DNA of 57,277 bases from Nocardia pseudovaccinii NBRC 100343. GTDB taxonomy: Bacteria; Actinomycetota; Actinomycetes; Mycobacteriales; Mycobacteriaceae. This document shows positions 50,948 to 57,277 of this stretch, piece by piece. The notes beneath the pieces were generated by a model. That model had not been told where the DNA came from, did not search any database, and saw only the letters and a program-made list of their open reading frames with translations. The stretch spans positions 1 to 57,277 of the forward strand of contig NZ_BDBY01000069.1 of the NCBI RefSeq assembly GCF_001613225.1. The letters run 5' to 3'. Position 1 is the stretch's first letter. The number at the start of each line of letters is the position of its first letter. Both the position numbers and the translations under genes were made by a program.

Positions 50948-52116
50948 TCGATACCCAGGAATTTCTTGATATTGCCGCTGACGATTTGTGCTGCCTTTTC
51001 CGGGCCGACGGCGTCGACGACCAGCTGCAGCGACTTCTCCGAATAGCCGAAAGTGCTTTCGTTGTGCGGGTAGTCGGTGGACCACATCACGTTGTCCACG
51101 CCGATCTGGTCGATCAGGCGCAAGCCGAGCGGATCCACCATGAACGCGGCACTCATATGCTTTTTCCAGTAGTAGCGCACGTCGTGCCGCAGTTTCGGCT
51201 CGCACATGTGCTGGTAGGACGCGTACAGATGTTCGCCGTCCTGCAGTGCCGACGGAACCCAGGCGATCCCGCCCTCGAACCAGCCGATCTTCAGTTTCGG
51301 ATGCCGGTCGAGAATGCCGGAGAAGATGTACCTGCCGAACATCTCCCGGAACGAATCGACATTGACCATCATCCCGACCACGATGGTGTTGAACTCGCAG
51401 GGCGCCTTGAGCCCGGTCTCCCCGATGTGATGGGAAATGGGCACGCCCGATGCTTCGATCTCGTCCCACACCGGGTCCATCGCCGTACTCGCGTAGTCGA
51501 TCTGGTTGCCGTCGGCATCGGTACCCGGATTGAGTGGCAGCAGGAAAGTCTTGAGCCCCAACGACTTCAGCTCTTCCAGGGTCCGGCGCGTACCCGCCGG
51601 ATCCCACCAGTTGATCAGGCCCGCGGCGTAGAACCGTCCCTTGGAGCGCTCCTGCAGGCCCGCCATGTACTGGTTGTAGATCCGGAACAGACGCTCGCGC
51701 ATCTCCTTGTCGGAATGGAAGAACAGCGCGAGGACGGCGTTCGGAAACGCCAGTTCCTTGTAGACGCCGTCTTCGGCGAGCTGCTGAATACGGGCCTCGA
51801 GGTTGCCGCTTGCCGCGCCGACGAGGTCGTCGTACTGCATCAGGACGGCGCTGAATTCAGGTGGCAGGAACGAATGTCCGACTGCGCCGACCTGATAGGC
51901 GCCTTCCTCGTACCAGATCCGCGGCGCCTGAGCCTTCAGCTCCTCGGGAAGATACTGGAAGAAAATATCGTCCGAGAGCGAGATGTGATTATCGGCCGAG
52001 AACACCTCCGTCCCCGGGGGCAGACCTACCTCACCGGTGGCGTTGCCGTGCCGGTTCTTCGGCGCGCCGTAGCCCTCGGGGGGATATAACGAGACGTTCT
52101 TCGTCGGGCTTGACAT
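50944..52116 (-). CDS. amidohydrolase (amidohydrolase_2 family)
   Basis: A 390-residue TIM-barrel metal hydrolase/decarboxylase of the amidohydrolase_2 group. It has FSADNHISL (the first strand, DxH in place of HxH), ISHHIGETG with the His ligand, GWFEGGIAWVP, and WSTDYPHNEST with the conserved Asp. The family includes decarboxylases of the ACMSD type and hydrolases. The ATG at 52116 has GGAGG upstream, 33 bases after the P450 stop. Reaction unknown; decarboxylation or C-C hydrolysis is plausible. Confidence 0.9.
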   Translation of the reverse strand: MSSPTKNVSLYPPEGYGAPKNRHGNATGEVGLPPGTEVFSADNHISLSDDIFFQYLPEELKAQAPRIWYEEGAYQVGAVGHSFLPPEFSAVLMQYDDLVGAASGNLEARIQQLAEDGVYKELAFPNAVLALFFHSDKEMRERLFRIYNQYMAGLQERSKGRFYAAGLINWWDPAGTRRTLEELKSLGLKTFLLPLNPGTDADGNQIDYASTAMDPVWDEIEASGVPISHHIGETGLKAPCEFNTIVVGMMVNVDSFREMFGRYIFSGILDRHPKLKIGWFEGGIAWVPSALQDGEHLYASYQHMCEPKLRHDVRYYWKKHMSAAFMVDPLGLRLIDQIGVDNVMWSTDYPHNESTFGYSEKSLQLVVDAVGPEKAAQIVSGNIKKFLGIE

Positions 52117-52149
52117 CACTTGCCTCCATGCGTTTCTTGTCGGAATTGG

Positions 52150-53400
52150 TCACCACTCGACCGGCAGCTCGTAGACCCCGTAGGCCAGCCGGTCGTGTTT
52201 GAAGTCGATCTGGTCGACGGTCGTCGCCAGCCGCAGCGTCGGAATGCGCCGGAACAGTGTCTGGAAGACGATCTGCAGCTCCGCGCGGGCAAGCTGCTGG
52301 CCGACGCATTGATGCCGTCCGTGTCCGAATGCCATGTTCTGATTGGCATTGGCCCGGTCGGTATCCAGCCGGTCCGGTTCCGGAAAAGTGTTCGGATCCC
52401 AGTTCGCCGGAGACAGGTCGATGATGATGCCTTCGTCCGCCCGGATCACTTCGCCACCGATTTCGATGTCCGCCATGGCAACTCGCCGCTGCCCGGTGTG
52501 GATGATGCTGAGATACCGCAGCAGTTCCTCGACAGCGTTGGCCAGTACCTTCGGATCGTCGGTGTCGCGGACGACCGCCAGCTGTTCGGGATGCTCCAGC
52601 AGGGCGAGCACACCGAGACCGATCATGTTCGAGGTAGTCTCGTGCCCCGCGACGAGCAGGCCGACGCCCTGCATCGCGGCCTCCCACTTATCGATCTCAC
52701 CGGCCTTGACCCGTTCCGCCAGATCCGATATCGCGTCCTCGGCGGGATTCTCGGCCTTGACCTCCGTCAGCTCCGCCAGATAGTTGAGCAAGCCGAGGAC
52801 GTTTTGCTGTGACTCCTCCGCTGTGGTGTACCGACCGAGTCCGACATCGCTGTGGCGCTGGAAGAATTCGTGGTCGGCGTAGGGCACGCCCAGCAGTTCA
52901 CTGATGACCAGCGACGGCATCGGCAGGGCCAGCGCCGCGACGATATCGGCCGGTTGCGGACCGGCGAGTATGGCGTCGATGTGCTCGTCGGTGATTTTCT
53001 GGATCACCGGCCGCAATGCCTCGACGCGCTTGAGCGCGAACGGTTTCGTCAGCATTCGCCGGTACCGGGCGTGTTCCTCCAGGTCCCGGTTGAACACCGA
53101 TGCCGGGCGCGAGTCCGACATCGCCTTCATGCCCTCGTTCCAGTGTGGGAACCCGGGGCGGCGGTCGTCGACGCTGACCCGCGGATCGTAGAAAAGCGAC
53201 CGCGCTTCGGTGTATCCGGTGACTACCCACGGCTCACTGCCGTCCCAGATCCGTACTCTGCTCAACGGTTTCGCGGCCGCCATATCGAGCAGCTGTGGTG
53301 GCGGCGCGAAGGGGCAGCGCATCGAGCGCTCCATCGGATACTGGGGCACGGCGGCATCGGTGGCGGTTCCGATCGATGTTTCGGACATGGTCTCCGTCAT
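52150..53400 (-). CDS. cytochrome P450 with adjacent ferredoxin
   Basis: A 416-residue P450 of the CYP105-like kind: MRCPFAPPPQL near the N-terminus, the I-helix LLVAGHETTSNMI, the K-helix EELLRY and the heme loop MAFGHGRHQCVGQQLARAEL (Cys near residue 364). It differs from the P450 pair at 7913 and 31672. The ATG at 53400 overlaps the ferredoxin stop by four bases (ATGA); an ATG at 53388 is the alternative. The ferredoxin is its likely electron donor. Confidence 0.93.
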   Translation of the reverse strand: MTETMSETSIGTATDAAVPQYPMERSMRCPFAPPPQLLDMAAAKPLSRVRIWDGSEPWVVTGYTEARSLFYDPRVSVDDRRPGFPHWNEGMKAMSDSRPASVFNRDLEEHARYRRMLTKPFALKRVEALRPVIQKITDEHIDAILAGPQPADIVAALALPMPSLVISELLGVPYADHEFFQRHSDVGLGRYTTAEESQQNVLGLLNYLAELTEVKAENPAEDAISDLAERVKAGEIDKWEAAMQGVGLLVAGHETTSNMIGLGVLALLEHPEQLAVVRDTDDPKVLANAVEELLRYLSIIHTGQRRVAMADIEIGGEVIRADEGIIIDLSPANWDPNTFPEPDRLDTDRANANQNMAFGHGRHQCVGQQLARAELQIVFQTLFRRIPTLRLATTVDQIDFKHDRLAYGVYELPVEW

Positions 53401-53591
53401 TCCTCGATATGGATGGCGCGTGCGGGACAGGCGTCGGCGGCCTGATGGACGGCGTCGGCCTGCTCCGGCGCAGGACGTTCGTTCAGGAGGACGACGACGC
53501 CGTCCTCGTCGCGTTGGTCGAATACCTCGCCCGCGTACAGTGCGCACTGACCGTTCGCGAGGCATTTGCCTTGGTCGACAATCACTTTCAT
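53397..53591 (-). CDS. 3Fe-4S ferredoxin
   Basis: A 64-residue P450-type ferredoxin. Cys10 and Cys16 (KCLANGQC) and Cys54 (ADACPARAI) are the three cluster ligands; the fourth position is not Cys, so a 3Fe-4S cluster is expected. It delivers electrons to the following P450. Its ATG overlaps the SDR stop and its stop overlaps the P450 start, both by four bases. A reductase gene is not present in the window. Confidence 0.95.
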   Translation of the reverse strand: MKVIVDQGKCLANGQCALYAGEVFDQRDEDGVVVLLNERPAPEQADAVHQAADACPARAIHIEE

Positions 53592-54397
53592 CGAACGTCC
53601 TTGACCTGGCTCTTCATGCCCGCGACGGTGCCACCGTCGACCGGTAGAATCGTGCCCGTCACATACGCCGACCGGTCGCTGCCGAAATACAGTGCGGCCT
53701 CGGCGACATCGCGAGCTTCGCCGTCTCGCCGCAGCGGTTTGTTATTTCGCATGATCTCGCGGGCGGCGCCGACAAACCTTTCGGCGTCCTCCGCACTCAT
53801 GTTCGCGACGGCCGAGGCGAGCAGCGACGTCGGTATGTTTCCGGGTGCGATGCAGTTGATTCGGATATCGAAAGCGGCGAATTCCATCGCGGCCGATTTG
53901 GTGAAATGTATTACCGCCGCTTTGGATGCGCGATACGACATCACGCTGGCACCGGCCTGAATTCCGCCGATCGACGACAGATTGATGATCGAGCCGCCGC
54001 CGTTGGCAACCATGTGGCGTGCCGCTTCCCGCGTTCCCGCCATCACTCCGAGCAGGTTGACACCGAGCACCTGATGGAAATCGGCGAGGTCGTCGTCGAG
54101 GAATCCGGCATGCATCGCGCCGGAAATACCCGCGTTGTTGACCATGATGTCGAGACCGCCGAACCGTTCGACGGCGGTGGCGACCAGCTGGGTGACCTGC
54201 TCGGGATCGGCGACATCGGTCTTGGTGAAGATGACGTCCGTGCCAAGGCGTTCCGCCAGCTGTTCCCCGCGATCGGAGTCCCGGTCGGCGAGGACGACCC
54301 TGGCGCCTTCGGCCGCGAACCGCTCGACAATGGCCTCGCCGATTCCCGCCGCGCCGCCGGTAACGACGGCGACTTTGCCGGTTAATTCATGCACCAC
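53588..54397 (-). CDS. SDR family oxidoreductase
   Basis: A 269-residue classical SDR: ELTGKVAVVTGGAAGIG (cofactor motif), NNAGISG, INLSSIGG with the catalytic Ser, and YRASKAA with Tyr and Lys. The start is set at GTG 54397, which AAAGG precedes at eight to nine bases. The ATG at 54415 would add six residues but has no ribosome-binding site. It opens the long operon and probably oxidises an alcohol made by the P450 or a substrate hydroxyl. Confidence 0.9.
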   Translation of the reverse strand: MVHELTGKVAVVTGGAAGIGEAIVERFAAEGARVVLADRDSDRGEQLAERLGTDVIFTKTDVADPEQVTQLVATAVERFGGLDIMVNNAGISGAMHAGFLDDDLADFHQVLGVNLLGVMAGTREAARHMVANGGGSIINLSSIGGIQAGASVMSYRASKAAVIHFTKSAAMEFAAFDIRINCIAPGNIPTSLLASAVANMSAEDAERFVGAAREIMRNNKPLRRDGEARDVAEAALYFGSDRSAYVTGTILPVDGGTVAGMKSQVKDVR

Positions 54398-54477
54398 AGC
54401 GTTTATGCCTTTCATCGACGGCCGAATGAGCGTCGGCGACCCGCCACTCGGCGTGCGATACGAAAAATTCTGGACGA

Positions 54478-54492
54478 CAACGGATCCCGTTG
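54478..54492. promoter_or_regulatory. perfect palindrome upstream of the long operon
   Basis: CAACGG-ATC-CCGTTG, 81 bases before the SDR start and in the spacer to the lipoprotein gene. It is a candidate operator for the 54.4-41.5 kb operon; no relative was noticed elsewhere in the window. Confidence 0.45.
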
Positions 54493-54609
54493 CAGACCGG
54501 CGAGTTTCGCCGGGCGCTGCGCTCTGGGCCGATGCTATTGACCTCGGGAATTTCGCGGGTCGCCGTCTCACTCAGTAGAAAACCGAGTTACCGACCCGTA
54601 GCGCGGCGA

Positions 54610-55125
54610 TCAGCAGCTGGCTGGAGCGCCGCCCTGCAACTTCAGCAGACCGCAGTAGGTCGCCGCGGCGACCTTCCACTTCCCGTCCACGCTGATGGCC
54701 TTGCCCGCCTGATTCGGCAGAGCCGGATTGCCGTTGATCAGGACGGTGTAGGTGACCGAGGCATGCGCGCTGTCGTCGAGCTTCACACTGGACACCGTCG
54801 CCGTGGAACCGGCGGCCATCGGACTGCTCGCCTGCGCCGCGAGCGTCGGGGCGAATGTCGAACCGTTCTCCACGAGACCGGCTTTCGTGTCGGCGGGGGT
54901 CTTGCCGTCGAAGAATGCGACGAAGGCGTCGGTGATTTCCTTGACCGCCGGGTCGTTCGAATCAGCCTGTGCGGCAGTGGACTGTACCGCGGCGGCGGCG
55001 CTCGTCGCCGTCGTGGTGGTGCTCGCGGAGTCGTCGTTCGAGCTGGAACAACCGATGACGGTTGCCGAGACCACTGCCATGGCCCCGGCGGTGGCCAGTA
55101 CCCGGCGAACGAACAGATGAGTCAT
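54610..55125 (-). CDS. Mtb12-like lipoprotein
   Basis: A 171-residue exported lipoprotein. The signal peptide MTHLFVRRVLATAGAMAVVS leads to the lipobox VIGC, followed by a Ser/Thr/Ala-rich linker. A folded domain follows (AVKEITDAFVAFFDGKTPAD, then KWKVAAATYCGLLKLQGGAP) that matches the low-molecular-weight antigen MTB12 family of mycobacteria and relatives. Two Cys near the end may form a disulfide. It shares a spacer with the MFS gene and an IclR-like site. The function of this family is not known. Confidence 0.85.
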   Translation of the reverse strand: MTHLFVRRVLATAGAMAVVSATVIGCSSSNDDSASTTTTATSAAAAVQSTAAQADSNDPAVKEITDAFVAFFDGKTPADTKAGLVENGSTFAPTLAAQASSPMAAGSTATVSSVKLDDSAHASVTYTVLINGNPALPNQAGKAISVDGKWKVAAATYCGLLKLQGGAPASC

Positions 55126-55195
55126 GGTGCGTCCTTGTGAAGGGGGTGTGTTGGGAGACACATGAAAGCCCCCGGCGACCCGACGCATATCCGTT

Positions 55196-55212
55196 GTTCC
55201 GCTCAGCGGGCA
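55196..55212. promoter_or_regulatory. putative IclR operator, variant copy
   Basis: GTTCCGCTCAGCGGGCA matches the 28315 palindrome in 14 of 17 positions. It lies in the 309-base divergent spacer between the lipoprotein (start 55125) and MFS (start 55435) genes; nothing else was noticed in that spacer. Confidence 0.5.
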
Positions 55213-55434
55213 AAGCGCGCTCGTGGCGCATCGGTGCGACCGCGCCGAGAACACCGACCACTACCGCCACGCCTCGGTCTCGACCGCATCACCGAAGGTC
55301 GCCGCACGGAAACGCCCGAATTTCCGGTGAGTAGGACGAACGCGCGGACGACGTGGCGAACCTCATATCGTCCGCCGCCAAGAGCCGCCGCTGTGTGACT
55401 CCCACTCATCGTTTTTCTCCCCCTGGAGCGCCCT

Positions 55435-57054
55435 ATGTCCGCTACCACCACTCCCCCACCGGATGAAGTCGACCTCGCCGTCGACACCGGTCGGCTCGAG
55501 AACGCCTCGCGACTTCGCATCTACGCGGTACTCGCGCTCATCGTGCTGATGACCGAGGTCGTCCCCGTGCAGTACACGATGATCGTTCCGGCACTGCACG
55601 ATATGAGCGCCACCTTCCCCAGCGTCGGCGCCAACATCAGCTGGGCGGTCATCATGATCGGCCTGGTCGGCGCCTCCGCGACACCGCTGCTCGGCAAGAT
55701 GAGCGACATCTGGGGCAAGAAACTGCTGTTCGTAGCGTGCGGCGTGCTGTTCGTCGTCGGCTGTTTGATCGACGCGGTCACCGACAACTGGGCGTTGTTC
55801 CTGGTCGGACGCGGTCTGCAGGCGTTCGCCGTCGCCAGCCAGTTCATTGCCTTCGGCCTGATCCGGGATCTGATGCCACGGCGGTTCGTGGCGACCGCGC
55901 TCGGCTTCGTCGGCGCCGGGATCGGGATCGCCGCTGCGATAGCGCCGGTGATCGGCGGTGTGCTCCTCGACCACTTCTCCTGGCGATCGTTGTTCTGGAG
56001 TCTGGGCGGTTTCACCGCCCTGATGACGCTGCTCGTCGTGCTTGTGGTCCCGGAATCGAAGCTGCGCGTACGCGATCGGATCGATCCCTTCGGCGCGGTG
56101 CTGTTGTCCGGCGGTACGCTGCTGGTTCTGCTCTACCTGGACAATGGCCAGACTTGGGGTTGGGGCCGCGCGACCAGCATCGCCTGGCTGGTCGGCGGAC
56201 TCGTCCTGCTGGCACTGTTCTTCGTGGTGGAAACCCGAGTGAGCCGCCCGATGGTCGACCTGCGGCTGCTGTTGAACCCCAAGGTCAGCATGGTGCTGCT
56301 GATGTCCTTCTTCGGTGTCGGAATCATCGCGATACAGCCGATGACATTGGCGTACATGACCCAGACCCCGAATGCCGACGGGCTGCGCGACCAGGTCGCG
56401 CAGGGTGTCGTGGCCAAAGCCCATGAGATGACCGGAGCCACGCTGCCGGTCGACATGGTGAAGGTGGTCCTCGATCCCAGCTACACATACGGCGAGGGCT
56501 TCTCCATGTTGCAGTACGCGCTGCACATCGGACTCTGGGCCGGGCTCGTCGCTGTCATCGCCGGTCCCCTCGGCGGCTGGCTGGCGCTGCGATACGGCGC
56601 CCGCATACCGGCGATCATGGGCTTCGCCGTCAACGCGGTCGCCGGCGTGGGCTATCTCCTGGTCGACTACAGTTGGGTCACCTATTCGGTGTTCTACGCG
56701 CTGTCCGGGATCGGTTTCGGCTTCTTCTATGCCGCTGTGGCCAATCTCGTCGTCGACGCGGTACCGCAGGAACAGCAGGGCATCAGTACCGGCATGCTCG
56801 GTGTCACCATCAACCTCGGCACGGCGGTCTCCCTCGCCGTGGTCACGGCCTTGCTCAACAACAACCCGATCAAGGCGAACATCGACGTCATGGGCAACCA
56901 CGCCGTCCAGCCGATACCGCAGGTGTTCGCCGACAGCGGCTACACCCAGACGTTCTGGCTCGCATTGGGCACCGCTGTGATCGCACTGGTCCTAGCGGTG
57001 ATCCTGCGGCACGGCCGCGCAGCGGCGCGTGGCGGCGCCGACCACACGGAGTAG
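55435..57054 (+). CDS. MFS transporter, copy 2
   Basis: A 539-residue membrane protein with about 14 hydrophobic segments, of the DHA2 drug/proton antiporter type: PLLGKMSDIWGKKLLFVACG is the loop 2-3 signature and GAGIGIAAAIAPVIGGVLL the helix 5 motif. It is related to the carrier at 23135, also adjacent to an IclR-like site. A hydrophilic stretch (QTPNADGLRDQVAQG and onward) between two helices is larger than usual. GGAG precedes the ATG. The cargo is unknown. Confidence 0.92.
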   Translation: MSATTTPPPDEVDLAVDTGRLENASRLRIYAVLALIVLMTEVVPVQYTMIVPALHDMSATFPSVGANISWAVIMIGLVGASATPLLGKMSDIWGKKLLFVACGVLFVVGCLIDAVTDNWALFLVGRGLQAFAVASQFIAFGLIRDLMPRRFVATALGFVGAGIGIAAAIAPVIGGVLLDHFSWRSLFWSLGGFTALMTLLVVLVVPESKLRVRDRIDPFGAVLLSGGTLLVLLYLDNGQTWGWGRATSIAWLVGGLVLLALFFVVETRVSRPMVDLRLLLNPKVSMVLLMSFFGVGIIAIQPMTLAYMTQTPNADGLRDQVAQGVVAKAHEMTGATLPVDMVKVVLDPSYTYGEGFSMLQYALHIGLWAGLVAVIAGPLGGWLALRYGARIPAIMGFAVNAVAGVGYLLVDYSWVTYSVFYALSGIGFGFFYAAVANLVVDAVPQEQQGISTGMLGVTINLGTAVSLAVVTALLNNNPIKANIDVMGNHAVQPIPQVFADSGYTQTFWLALGTAVIALVLAVILRHGRAAARGGADHTE

Positions 57055-57123
57055 CCAACTCCCGCAACACAATCCCCCGCCGACGGCCGTCACCCATCGT
57101 GCCCACGTCTGGTCGGCGGACTC

Positions 57124-57177
57124 GACCTCCCGCGGATGTCGTCAACCCCCTGCACCCACCGACATCCGCGGGAGGTC
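57124..57177. terminator. long hairpin after MFS gene
   Basis: GACCTCCCGCGGATGTCG (57124-57141) pairs perfectly, 18 of 18, with CGACATCCGCGGGAGGTC (57160-57177) over an 18-base loop. It lies 69 bases after the stop. No T-run follows. The stem is longer than most terminators, so another structured RNA role is possible. Confidence 0.6.
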
Positions 57178-57277
57178 CCCCGAACCCCCGCGCGAAATCC
57201 ACTGCCGCGGGCCGATATTCCTCGCTCTCAGCATCCCGCGGGATTCGCCGCGGTGCTCCCCCGAGACCCCGCGCGCG

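Overview
The window is high-GC DNA from an actinobacterium of the Nocardia/Rhodococcus/Mycobacterium group. Evidence for this is the density of FadD-, FadE- and EchA-type genes, an F420-type luciferase-like oxidoreductase, KstD-, HsaA- and HsaB-like steroid/aromatic catabolic enzymes, an Mtb12-like lipoprotein, and XRE/TPR regulators with small companion proteins. Nocardia is the best single guess. No rRNA, tRNA, CRISPR array, insertion sequence or phage module was seen.

Layout. (1) 0-25 kb: short acyl-CoA catabolic operons: acyl-CoA dehydrogenases, SDRs, a MaoC-like hydratase, two AMP-forming CoA ligases, a P450 with a VOC protein, a CaiB transferase, crotonases, an LLM oxidoreductase, an MFS carrier and an aldehyde dehydrogenase. 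Regulators are a single-chain tandem GntR and a TetR. A core pattern AAGAGTRTACT recurs in most of the promoters. A kinase-like APH gene followed by an ACAD11-like dehydrogenase and an SDR resembles the 4-hydroxyacyl-CoA route of levulinate catabolism (LvaA/LvaC). (2) 26.5-36.9 kb: an HsaA-like flavin monooxygenase and HsaB-like reductase, an IclR regulator, an extradiol dioxygenase/P450/CoA ligase/beta-hydroxyacid dehydrogenase operon, and a divergent KstD-like flavoprotein with a small unknown protein and an alpha/beta hydrolase. A perfect palindrome TTTCCGCTCAGCGGAAA and three near copies mark a probable IclR regulon. (3) 37-41.5 kb: a lower-GC block of small unknown genes, a 9-bp minisatellite, a secreted protein, and an XRE/TPR regulator with a RyR-like companion. 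(4) 41.5-54.4 kb: eleven co-directional genes, nine of them tightly overlapping: SDR, ferredoxin, P450, amidohydrolase, two M24 proteins (one without its metal ligands), crotonase, fused double CaiB, KstD-like flavoprotein, then CoA ligase and a small unknown protein. (5) 54.6-57.3 kb: an Mtb12-like lipoprotein and an MFS carrier ending in an 18-bp-stem hairpin.

How it may work together. Many parts occur twice (P450+FadD, CoA ligase+small unknown protein, APH kinases, MFS carriers, KstD-like flavoproteins). This fits several peripheral routes that activate related cyclic or branched acids as CoA thioesters, oxidise them, and open a ring by hydroxylation and meta-cleavage. The substrate cannot be read from the sequence. 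The least described parts are the small protein paired with CoA ligases, the 54.4-41.5 kb operon with its M24 pair, and the two putative operator families.
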